5,279 bases of DNA from Candidatus Kuenenia stuttgartensis (GTDB taxonomy: Bacteria > Planctomycetota > Planctomycetia > Pirellulales > UBA1268): assembly GCA_945876515.1 (NCBI GenBank), contig CAMCPF010000243.1, forward strand, positions 1-5,279. The letters are read 5' to 3'. Position numbers and translations under genes: made by a program. The notes under the pieces were generated by a model. It made no database searches, had not been told where the DNA came from, and was given only the letters and a program-made list of their open reading frames with translations. Positions 1-5,272 of the stretch are shown here, piece after piece (positions within the stretch are counted from its first letter, which is position 1; the number at the start of each line of letters is the position of its first letter).

Positions 1-1956
1 GGTGATCGCGGCCAGCACGTCCTTCGGCGATGGGTCGAGGCCGGCGTCTCCGGCGGCAGCAGGATCCCAGCGGGTCGCCTGGCGGGTGAGTTGCGACGGC
101 CATGCGGCCGCACCGTCGGCGTAGACGGTGACCACTCCCCCTGCGAGGCCGCGGGCACCCAGCGCGTCGGCCGAGTGGCGAATGCCTGTGAGGTGCGTCG
201 TCCAGTCGGCGAAGGGCCTGCCCCCGGACGCCGCGACCCGGCCGGGCCCGCCGTGGAGGCGATGCAGATCGGGTGAGGCGAAGACGGCGAACGTCGATCG
301 CCCTGGCCGCGATCCAGCCAGGGGCGCGGGCGTCGTCCGCTGCAGGGGCGGCAGCCGCTGCGGGCCCGCTCGCACGCGGACCCGTCCGACGAGGGCCGGG
401 CCGTCGCTCGCCGGGTTGGCGATCACCACCACCGGATTGCGGGTGGTGGGCCAGAACACGAAGCGGTGGGTGCCGAGGGCGTCGGCGCGGAGGTCGGCCG
501 GCGGGAGCACCTCGAAGCCGCCGGCATGCCGCACCTCCGTGGTGGTCGCGGTCGCATCGGGCTCGAGCACGCCGGCGACGATGGTCGCCCGCTGCAGCCT
601 GGGATGGTCGATCTCGACGACGTGTGGCCGACCGGGCTGGGCCCCGGCGACGACGATGCCCTCCCACGAAGGTTCACTGCCACGCGCATTCGCGGGCAGC
701 CGCAGCATGGGGCCGAGCGAGTGCGGCACGACCAGCGAGTGACCGAAGGCCAGCAGGCCGCTCAACCGCGGCACCATCGCCGAGACGTTGGGAATCGGGA
801 CCTCCGGCAGCCCGCTGAACTCGGGCAGACGAGGCAGCGGAACCCGGGCGCGCGACAGGCTCGGCAGCGGCATCGCCGGCAGCGGGATGCTGGGCACGGG
901 CACCGCGGGCAGTCCGCGGCCGGGCAGCCGCCGGAGCCGTTCGTGAAGCTTGGGGCTGCCCGGATCGAGCTCGTAGATCACGGTCCAGTCGCCGGCCGCC
1001 GGCGGCGCATCGGCCACGTCGGCCAGGGCCACGACCTGGAGCGTGCGCGCGGCGAGCGGTCGCGTCCAACGCAGCCCGCCGCGCTCGACCGCTTCGAGCG
1101 TGATCTCATACACGCCCTCGGCTTCCGGGAGGGAGAGTTCGCAATCGACGCCGGCGAACTCGGTCGGAACCCGGCCCGAGGTGAGTCGGGTGTCGACCGT
1201 CGACCGTGGCGTGAGCACCGCGGTCTGGCTGTCGATCGGCCTTTCGTCCTGCGGGCTGGCCAGACGGAGTCGCAACTCGAACTGGCCTTCGCCGGGCTTG
1301 ACCGCCAGGAGCGGATCGACACGAAACCGGAGCACCTCGCCCGGCCGTCGCACCGCGGTTTCGTCAGCCCGACCGGCCGCTCCCGGGCCCGGCGCAAGCG
1401 CCACCCGCAGGGCATCCCCCGGGGCGATCTCAGCCGTGAGGCGATTGCCGTCGGCATCGAGCGATCGTTGCACGGGTGCGGCCAGGATCTCGGCCAGCGG
1501 CAGGTCGAGCGTGGCCGCCGTCTCCCCGGTCGCTCCGGGACCGATTTCGACCGCGAGCCTGGCCCGCTGCCAGCCGGTCACCGTGAGTTCGACGCCATCG
1601 GCAGTCAGCGGCCGGGGCTGGTGCACGATGATCCCGCCGTCGGCGTCGTGGGCGGTCGCCGCGGCGTCGGGCTCCGGGCAGAGCGTCTTCCAGGAAAAGG
1701 GCAGACGGGGCCCGGTCGGCGGGGCTGCCTCGGTGGCAGGCTCCGCTCCGGCTGTGGTTCCGGCGTCGAGGACGGCGATGCGGCCACTCCAGGCGCGGGC
1801 CGCGCCGCCGCCCCAGCGAATCCGGATGCTGACCGGTCGCTGGGCGACGCCGGGCTGCGGCTGATCGTCGGCGCGGGCCGCCGCAGCGGGCAGCAGCGTC
1901 GCGACTGCGACGGCGACGGCGATGACGGACGCGGCAGCGCGCGGGCAGCAGGGCAT
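1..1956 (-). CDS. Large secreted multidomain protein, C-terminus cut off by the window edge; possible GH10-like barrel at its end
   Basis: I read this frame codon by codon from the ATG at 1956 to base 1. It is open for 652 codons with no stop, so the protein continues beyond the window. Residues 1-29 form a signal peptide: MPCCPR, a hydrophobic Ala/Val core, then an AxA-type site ending ARA before DD, so export is expected. Residues about 35-340 look like beta-rich, Ig- or sandwich-type segments with alternating hydrophobics (for example LRFRVDP and FELRLRL near 210-235). Residues about 345-392 are a Pro/Leu-rich linker (VPVPSIPLPAMPLP and similar). Another beta-rich stretch follows. From about 579 the sequence (PFADW, GGVVTVYADG, WPSQL, SPKDVL) resembles the start of the family-10-like glycosidase barrel in large planctomycete proteins; this is from memory and tentative. 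The start is chosen for the signal peptide; there is no clear Shine-Dalgarno. An in-frame ATG at 2064 would put 36 extra residues before the signal peptide. Substrate unknown. Confidence 0.85.
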   Translation of the reverse strand, partial: MPCCPRAAASVIAVAVAVATLLPAAAARADDQPQPGVAQRPVSIRIRWGGGAARAWSGRIAVLDAGTTAGAEPATEAAPPTGPRLPFSWKTLCPEPDAAATAHDADGGIIVHQPRPLTADGVELTVTGWQRARLAVEIGPGATGETAATLDLPLAEILAAPVQRSLDADGNRLTAEIAPGDALRVALAPGPGAAGRADETAVRRPGEVLRFRVDPLLAVKPGEGQFELRLRLASPQDERPIDSQTAVLTPRSTVDTRLTSGRVPTEFAGVDCELSLPEAEGVYEITLEAVERGGLRWTRPLAARTLQVVALADVADAPPAAGDWTVIYELDPGSPKLHERLRRLPGRGLPAVPVPSIPLPAMPLPSLSRARVPLPRLPEFSGLPEVPIPNVSAMVPRLSGLLAFGHSLVVPHSLGPMLRLPANARGSEPSWEGIVVAGAQPGRPHVVEIDHPRLQRATIVAGVLEPDATATTTEVRHAGGFEVLPPADLRADALGTHRFVFWPTTRNPVVVIANPASDGPALVGRVRVRAGPQRLPPLQRTTPAPLAGSRPGRSTFAVFASPDLHRLHGGPGRVAASGGRPFADWTTHLTGIRHSADALGARGLAGGVVTVYADGAAAWPSQLTRQATRWDPAAAGDAGLDPSPKDVLAAIT

Positions 1957-2003
1957 GGCGGAGGTGGAGCGCGAACCCGTCCCGGGCCAGGGAAGGGGGG
2001 CGG

Positions 2004-2033
2004 ATCGTAGCGATCGGCCGACGCCCTCGCAAA
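2004..2033 (-). promoter_or_regulatory. Candidate sigma-70-like promoter for the large secreted protein
   Basis: On the minus strand, TTTGCG (2028-2033) is followed after 18 nt by TACGAT (2004-2009). The -10 matches consensus at four of six positions and the -35 at three. Transcription would start near 1997, giving a leader of about 40 nt to the ATG at 1956. It would also exclude the upstream in-frame ATG at 2064. The site sits in the 134-nt gap after the sulfatase-like gene, which suits separate transcription of the large gene. Weak by itself in such GC-rich DNA. Confidence 0.35.
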
Positions 2034-2053
2034 GCGTGTTTCGACCGTGAAAG

Positions 2054-2077
2054 GGCCGGCACATGGCGCGGCCGGCC
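2054..2077 (-). terminator. Weak hairpin after the sulfatase-like gene, possible terminator
   Basis: Minus-strand GGCCGGC (2071-2077) can pair with GCCGGCC (2054-2060) across a 10-nt loop. It begins 14 nt after the TAG of the sulfatase-like gene and is followed by CTTTC, a very short T run. The position fits termination before the next gene's candidate promoter. The poor T tract, and the ease of forming GC stems in this DNA, keep confidence low. Confidence 0.25.
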
Positions 2078-2090
2078 GTCGCCGCGGCGG

Positions 2091-3317
2091 CTACCTGGCG
2101 GCCGTGGCCGCCGCCGAGAGCGTCGCCACCCACGCCGCCCGTGGGTCGGAGGCGGCCTGGCCGGCCAATATGGTGAGGTCCTCCGCCACGTCGCAGCCGC
2201 GATCGGCGACGTCGCAGGCTTCGAAGTAGTCGTCGGGCTTGGCATAGAGCACGGGCGGCGTAGCCTGGCCGGTCACCTCGGTCGGCAGCACGAGATGCCA
2301 AGCCGGCGTGGCGATCGCCACGCCGTGCGGTGTCACCGTGATCGCGCGGTCGCGTGGGTTGAGCCGCCACTCGTCGAGCAGCGGCACGAGGCTGCGGCCC
2401 CCGCGGGGCTCGTCGTCGCCGGACCGGGCAACGCCGGCGATCTCAGAGAGCGTGGCTCCGAGGTCGGCCGGAATCAGCAGGCCGCCATAGCGCTGGGCGG
2501 CCATGCGACCGCGGTGATCGACGAGCACGGCCGGCAGGTGGACGAGCTCGCCATACGGTGGAATCGGCAACGGCCCGATCGCGCCGTGCAGCCCGAGCGG
2601 CATGCCCCGCACCCCGGCGATCAGCGTTGTCCACGTCATGTCGGCCGCGGGGGAGTCGATGGAGGCCAGCAGGTGGTCCAGGCAGTGATCGAGGAGCGTC
2701 ACCTGGCCGGCGAAGACCTGCCGCAAGACGGCTACGAGATCGGGGTCGGTGTCGGTCGTGACGTGTACCCGCGGCACGGTCGCGCCCGGTGGGGGCGGCG
2801 GGTCGTCCGGATCGAGGGCGGCGGAGCGGAGCTCCTCGGGAGCGTCCCAGGCGACGCCCAGGCCGGCGGCATGCAGCCAGAGCAGTCGATGGGCACCGCC
2901 GGCGGCGAGTTCGGCGGCCATCGCGAACAGCCGACCGAGGTTCGTCGCCCCGACACCGGTGGCGATCTGCGACGTGGCCGTCGCGGGGACGCACCGCACG
3001 GCGACGCCGGCGGGCAGCTGGGCGGCGAAGATGTCGTCGTCTGTGACGATCGCCGGCGACCACCCCCGCGCGACGGCCGCGTCGAGCAGCGGCCAGCCGG
3101 CGGCATCCTGCGGGCCGCGGCCGGCCAGGGCCGCGAGCGTGTCGTGCGGATCGTCACTGCCGGCGATGACGCGATCCAGGACCAGGCCGCGGCCTGCCAT
3201 GCCGTCGAGAGCGGGGGTCGAGGCCCAGGTGCAGCCGAAGGCGGGCAGGATCCAGGCCGGCAGCCGATCCACCGTCACGATCAGGAGCCCGGCGGGCTGG
3301 GCTGGGCTGGCGGTCAT
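2091..3317 (-). CDS. Sulfatase/alkaline-phosphatase-fold protein, apparently catalytically degenerate
   Basis: This is a 408-residue cytoplasmic protein with no signal peptide; the first core strand, LLIVTVD, begins at residue 11. The layout follows the sulfatase family: LLIVTVDRLPAW (11-22, D17 matching the first metal Asp), STPALDGMAGRGLVLDRV (33-50, like TPNLDRLAxxGxxFxxA), LAALAGR (61-67, like AALLTGR), LLWLHAAGLGVAWDAP (145-160), a GMPLGLHG...PPYGELVHLPAVLV stretch (238-266, like the DHG...YEExxRVPLIV region), LIPADLGATLSEIAGV (281-296, like LVDLxPTLLDLAG) and a typical C-terminus, LYAKPDDYFEACDVADR (357-373). The C/S-x-P-x-R catalytic motif is absent: the aligned stretch, 54-60, reads SDDPHDT. 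The DHG metal motif is replaced by VRG (236-238). Hydrolase activity is therefore unlikely, and a binding or regulatory role is a guess. The ATG at 3317 lies 23 nt after the isomerase-like gene's stop, with GGGAG 7 nt upstream. The frame stays open upstream to 3848, but that part is a shadow of the isomerase-like gene. Confidence 0.85.
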   Translation of the reverse strand: MTASPAQPAGLLIVTVDRLPAWILPAFGCTWASTPALDGMAGRGLVLDRVIAGSDDPHDTLAALAGRGPQDAAGWPLLDAAVARGWSPAIVTDDDIFAAQLPAGVAVRCVPATATSQIATGVGATNLGRLFAMAAELAAGGAHRLLWLHAAGLGVAWDAPEELRSAALDPDDPPPPPGATVPRVHVTTDTDPDLVAVLRQVFAGQVTLLDHCLDHLLASIDSPAADMTWTTLIAGVRGMPLGLHGAIGPLPIPPYGELVHLPAVLVDHRGRMAAQRYGGLLIPADLGATLSEIAGVARSGDDEPRGGRSLVPLLDEWRLNPRDRAITVTPHGVAIATPAWHLVLPTEVTGQATPPVLYAKPDDYFEACDVADRGCDVAEDLTILAGQAASDPRAAWVATLSAAATAAR

Positions 3318-3324
3318 GCGGCGG

Positions 3325-3329
3325 CTCCC
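3325..3329 (-). promoter_or_regulatory. Ribosome binding site deciding the sulfatase-like start
   Basis: GGGAG on the minus strand ends 7 nt before the ATG at 3317. It lies in the 23-nt gap after the TGA of the preceding gene. It supports starting there rather than anywhere in the longer open frame that overlaps the isomerase-like gene. Confidence 0.55.
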
Positions 3330-3340
3330 GGTCGCGGCCG

Positions 3341-4261
3341 TCAGCCGGCCAGCTCCGTGCGCACCGTCTCGAGCAGCCGCTTGGTGGTCTTGATGCCCTC
3401 GTCCTCGGGCAGTTTCCCGCCCTCGTACTCCACGCCCACCCAGCCGTGGTAGCCGGCGTCGGTGACGATCTTCAGCATCCGCCGGTAGTCGGTGCGAGCC
3501 TCGTTGCCGTCGGCGTCGAAGTCGTGGCTCTTGGCGCTGACGCCCTTGGCGAAGGGCATCAGTTCCGCCACGCCTCGGTAGCGGTCGTAGTCGCCGAAGT
3601 TGCCGAAGTCGGGGAGCGTGCCGCAGTTGGGCTTGCCCACCTGCTCGATCACGCCCGCGAGCCACTTCCCATTGCTGGAGAGTCCGCCGTGGTTCTCCAC
3701 GATCACGTTCAGCTCCATCTGGGCGGCGAACTCGGCCAGCCGGGCGAGCCCGTCGGCGGCGAGTTTCTGCTGCTCTTCGAAGCCGCCCTTGCTGGCCGCG
3801 TTGACCCGGATCGAATGGCAGCCGAGCCGCTTGGCCGCCTCGACCCACGGGTGGTGATTCTCGACGGCCTTGGTGCGGGCGTTGTCGTCAGGGTCGCCGA
3901 GATTGCCCAGCCCGTCGCACATGATCAGCAGGTTCTGCACGCCCTCGTCGGCCGCCCGCCGCGACAGGTCGGCCAGGTAGTCGGCGTCCTTGGCCTTGTC
4001 CTTGAAGAACTGGTTGACGTATTCGACCGCCTCGATGCCGAACTGCTCGCGGGCCGCTCGCGGGAAGTCGAGGTTGTCGAGTTTCCCGGCGAAGATCGTC
4101 TTGTGGAGCGACCACTCGGCGAGCGAGATCCGGAACAGCGAAGGCTTGGCCAGCGCGGGCTCCGGGTCGGCGGCGAGACTGCGGCCCACGGCCAGGCCGC
4201 CGGCGGCGACGAGCGACGAAGCGAGAAACTCCCGGCGGCTCGGGACGGGAAGGGCAGGCAT
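3341..4261 (-). CDS. Tat-exported sugar phosphate isomerase/epimerase-like TIM-barrel protein
   Basis: This 306-residue protein belongs to the xylose-isomerase-like TIM-barrel (AP endonuclease family 2) group. Residues 8-16, SRREFLASS, are a twin-arginine motif, followed by a hydrophobic stretch (LVAAGGLAVG) and a plausible cleavage site after SLA at 28-30, so folded export is expected. The mature barrel opens with FRISLAEWSLHK (43-54). Likely metal ligands, placed by family pattern, are E189 (VENHGG), D218 (LPDFGNF), H246 (KSHDF) and E278 (GVEYEG). The family includes hydroxypyruvate isomerase, myo-inosose dehydratase and sugar epimerases; the substrate here cannot be told. The ATG at 4261 is preferred because GAGGTG (4265-4270) precedes it at Shine-Dalgarno distance. 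The GTG at 4267 lies inside that site. The gene starts 71 nt after the HIT gene, and the sulfatase-like gene follows 23 nt after its stop, so those two are probably one transcript. Planctomycete genomes carry many exported members of this family. Confidence 0.93.
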   Translation of the reverse strand: MPALPVPSRREFLASSLVAAGGLAVGRSLAADPEPALAKPSLFRISLAEWSLHKTIFAGKLDNLDFPRAAREQFGIEAVEYVNQFFKDKAKDADYLADLSRRAADEGVQNLLIMCDGLGNLGDPDDNARTKAVENHHPWVEAAKRLGCHSIRVNAASKGGFEEQQKLAADGLARLAEFAAQMELNVIVENHGGLSSNGKWLAGVIEQVGKPNCGTLPDFGNFGDYDRYRGVAELMPFAKGVSAKSHDFDADGNEARTDYRRMLKIVTDAGYHGWVGVEYEGGKLPEDEGIKTTKRLLETVRTELAG

Positions 4262-4264
4262 GGT

Positions 4265-4270
4265 CACCTC
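4265..4270 (-). promoter_or_regulatory. Ribosome binding site of the isomerase-like gene
   Basis: GAGGTG on the minus strand lies 3 nt before the ATG at 4261; its GAGG core is 5 nt away. It decides between that ATG and an in-frame GTG at 4267, which would sit within the site itself. Confidence 0.6.
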
Positions 4271-4279
4271 GCGGCTGGC

Positions 4280-4291
4280 GGTCGAACGACC
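4280..4291. repeat. Short inverted repeat GGTCG-AA-CGACC upstream of the isomerase-like gene
   Basis: Two 5-nt arms flank a 2-nt centre, 19 nt upstream of the ATG at 4261 and just after the start point expected from the extended -10 at 4305-4313. The position would suit an operator. Short arms like this are common by chance in such GC-rich DNA. Confidence 0.25.
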
Positions 4292-4304
4292 TGGACAGCC
4301 TGCG

Positions 4305-4313
4305 ATGGTAACA
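4305..4313 (-). promoter_or_regulatory. Possible extended -10 promoter for the isomerase-like gene
   Basis: The minus strand reads TGT then TACCAT: an extended -10 (TGn) joined to a hexamer matching four of six consensus positions. No convincing -35 lies 16-18 nt upstream. The start point would be near 4298 with a leader of about 36 nt. It lies in the 71-nt gap between the HIT and isomerase-like genes. Confidence 0.3.
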
Positions 4314-4328
4314 CACCGGCTCTGGCGG

Positions 4329-4340
4329 CAGGCTAGCCTG
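4329..4340. repeat. Perfect 12-nt palindrome CAGGCTAGCCTG across the HIT stop codon
   Basis: The 12 nt read identically on both strands and contain the TAG stop of the HIT gene (4333-4335). An overlapping stem, CCTGG-AGG-CCAGG, lies at 4337-4349 inside the end of the gene. It could be a protein-binding site or a weak 3' structure. No T tract follows on the minus strand, so it is not called a terminator. Confidence 0.4.
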
Positions 4341-4674
4341 GAGGCCAGGCCAGCGGCCGGCCGCCGAGCAGATGGATGTGCAGGTGATCCACCGACTGGC
4401 CGCCGTCACGGCCGCAGTTGACGACCAGTCGGTAGCCGTCGGCGAGGCCGAGCGTGCGGGCTAGTTGCGTGGCCACCACGACCAGATGGCCGAGCAGGTC
4501 GGTGTCGGCCTCGGTCGACTCGGCCAGTGACGCGATCGGCCGCTTGGGGATCACGAGCACGTGGACGGGCGCCTGCGGGGCGACGTCGTGGAAGGCGAGG
4601 CAGCGGTCGTCGTCGTGGACGATCCGGGCGGGCAGTTCGCCCCGGATGATCCGACCGAAGATCGTGTCAGCCAT
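4333..4674 (-). CDS. HIT-family (HINT-type) nucleotide-binding hydrolase
   Basis: The protein has 113 residues, the usual length of a bacterial HINT-like member of the histidine triad superfamily. These enzymes hydrolyse purine nucleoside phosphoramidates, AMP-lysine-type adducts or related nucleotides, with the middle histidine of the triad as nucleophile. The sequence opens with the family signature TIFGRIIRGELPA (4-16), continues with the DDDRCLAFHDVAPQAPVHVLVIPKR block (21-45), and has the triad H97-L-H99-I-H101 within GQSVDHLHIHLLGGR (92-106). It ends in the typical WPPG. All catalytic residues are present. The start is set at MADTIFGR because family members begin there; the frame also has an ATG at 4722, which would add 16 unrelated residues. 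The ATG overlaps the end of the upstream gene by 8 nt (ATGGCTGA), with no strong Shine-Dalgarno. This suggests the ribosome reinitiates after finishing that gene. It is probably cytosolic. Confidence 0.96.
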   Translation of the reverse strand: MADTIFGRIIRGELPARIVHDDDRCLAFHDVAPQAPVHVLVIPKRPIASLAESTEADTDLLGHLVVVATQLARTLGLADGYRLVVNCGRDGGQSVDHLHIHLLGGRPLAWPPG

Positions 4675-4996
4675 CCTGGCTCGTCGCCTGCGGTGTCGGC
4701 TGGGCGGCGCCGTCGGCTGCACGGCGGCGACGTCGGGGTGGCTTTGGCATCGCCCACTCGCGGGTCAGCACCTCGAACACGTCCGGGGTCTCATAGCGGA
4801 CGATCGTCCGGCCCTCTGGCATCGGTCCGATCAGTTCGCGAAAGACGGGTGCCCCGCGGAGGTCGAGGTCGGTCGAGCAGTCGTCGACGCCGATCTGGCG
4901 GTGGCAGGCCCGAAGCGCCTCGGGGGAATCGAAATCGTGGATGACCAGCTCGCCGTCGGGACCACGGCTCACGAGCCGCCAGGTGTTCTTTGCCAT
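4667..4996 (-). CDS. Conserved-looking hypothetical protein with arginine-rich C-terminal tail
   Basis: I do not recognise a family for this 109-residue protein. Residues 1-82 look like a compact mixed alpha/beta domain: MAKNTWRLVSRGPDGELVIHD suggests two strands, SPEALRACHRQIG (24-36) a helix, then APVFRELIG, RTIVRYETPDVFEVL (63-77) and REWAMP. Residues 84-92 (PKPPRRRRR) are strongly basic, and the last 17 residues are Ala/Gln/Pro/Thr-rich and probably disordered. There is no signal peptide or membrane segment. The ATG at 4996 has GGGAG (5008-5012) 11 nt upstream, a long but usable spacing. The stop overlaps the HIT start by 8 nt, so the two products are probably made together. The basic tail could bind nucleic acid; that is only inference. 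It is the first gene of the minus-strand run and diverges from the gene starting at 5273. Confidence 0.8.
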   Translation of the reverse strand: MAKNTWRLVSRGPDGELVIHDFDSPEALRACHRQIGVDDCSTDLDLRGAPVFRELIGPMPEGRTIVRYETPDVFEVLTREWAMPKPPRRRRRAADGAAQPTPQATSQDG

Positions 4997-5042
4997 GAAA
5001 TCAGCTGCTCCCGGCGGGACGACGGCCGGCCAAGGCGTCGTG

Positions 5043-5138
5043 AGTCCGCACGCTGAATGTCATCGGCAGGCCGGGCGGCCGAGGCGAAGATCGGGGCGGA
5101 CCGTCGCGCGGCCGGCACGGCAGGCGCAGTCCGCACGC
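5043..5138. repeat. Pair of 11-nt direct repeats AGTCCGCACGC in the divergent intergenic region
   Basis: The identical 11-mer occurs at 5043-5053 and 5128-5138, 85 nt start to start, close to eight helical turns. Both copies lie between the divergent starts at 4996 and 5273. They could be a regulator's binding sites or chance similarity; no third copy was noticed in this region. Confidence 0.4.
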
Positions 5139-5170
5139 CGACACTTTTCGCTACGAGCGGCGCAAGCCGA

Positions 5171-5207
5171 CCCCGGGCCGGGCCCGCGTGCCCCGCGCGG
5201 GGGGCCG
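5171..5207. other. Nearly pure G+C block with CCCCGCGCGGGG palindrome
   Basis: Thirty-six of these 37 bases are G or C; only the T at 5189 breaks the run. The 12-nt palindrome CCCCGCGCGGGG lies at 5191-5202, and GGGCC/GGCCC motifs flank it. It sits upstream of the plus-strand promoter at 5224-5252. It may form strong hairpins on either strand. No function can be assigned. Nothing else was found between 4997 and 5223 beyond this block, the direct repeats and a weak ribosome binding site. Confidence 0.5.
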
Positions 5208-5223
5208 GATCAGGGCCGTGACC

Positions 5224-5252
5224 TTGAGGCCCGCGCCCCTCGCTTCTAGAAT
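5224..5252 (+). promoter_or_regulatory. Sigma-70-type promoter for the divergent plus-strand gene
   Basis: TTGAGG (5224-5229, four of six consensus matches) is followed after exactly 17 nt by TAGAAT (5247-5252, five of six). Transcription would begin near 5258-5260, leaving a leader of only about 14 nt before the ATG at 5273. The AT-rich -10 stands out against the surrounding GC-rich DNA. This is the best promoter in the window. Confidence 0.6.
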
Positions 5253-5259
5253 CGGTCCC

Positions 5260-5265
5260 GGAGGG
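5260..5265 (+). promoter_or_regulatory. Shine-Dalgarno GGAGGG of the divergent gene
   Basis: GGAGGG lies 7 nt upstream of the ATG at 5273 and only 1 nt before an in-frame ATG at 5267. Spacing therefore favours the start at 5273. The site would begin almost at the 5' end of the transcript predicted from the promoter at 5224-5252. Confidence 0.6.
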
Positions 5266-5272
5266 TATGCGA

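Noticed and set aside
978..1457. Arg-rich minus-strand open frames inside the large gene (for example 978-1457 and 1430-2245)
   Set aside because: They are alternative frames of the same strand with Arg/Pro-rich, featureless products. The true frame runs uninterrupted from 1956 to 1 with coherent protein features.
466..2010. A 514-residue plus-strand open frame
   Set aside because: It lies opposite the large secreted protein. Its translation is an Arg/Gly/Asp-rich string without domain pattern, as expected for antisense frames in GC-rich DNA, and there is no ribosome binding site or promoter for it.
1957..2064. In-frame upstream ATG at 2064 for the large secreted protein
   Set aside because: It would put 36 residues ahead of a good signal peptide, lies within the hairpin after the previous gene, and is upstream of the candidate promoter.
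2091..3848. Longer 585-residue version of the sulfatase-like protein
   Set aside because: The extra 177 residues are read out of frame from the isomerase-like gene. The ATG at 3317 has a Shine-Dalgarno, and the sulfatase pattern starts immediately after it.
4262..4267. GTG at 4267 as start of the isomerase-like gene
   Set aside because: It falls inside the GAGGTG Shine-Dalgarno. The ATG at 4261 is correctly spaced from that site.
2295..4336. Two long plus-strand open frames (2295-3452 and 3446-4336)
   Set aside because: Both are antisense shadows of the sulfatase-like and isomerase-like genes, which carry recognisable motifs on the minus strand. The plus-strand products show no family features.
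4675..4722. ATG at 4722 as start of the HIT gene
   Set aside because: HIT proteins of this type begin at MADTIFGR. The extra residues match nothing and are the out-of-frame reading of the upstream gene's arginine-rich end.
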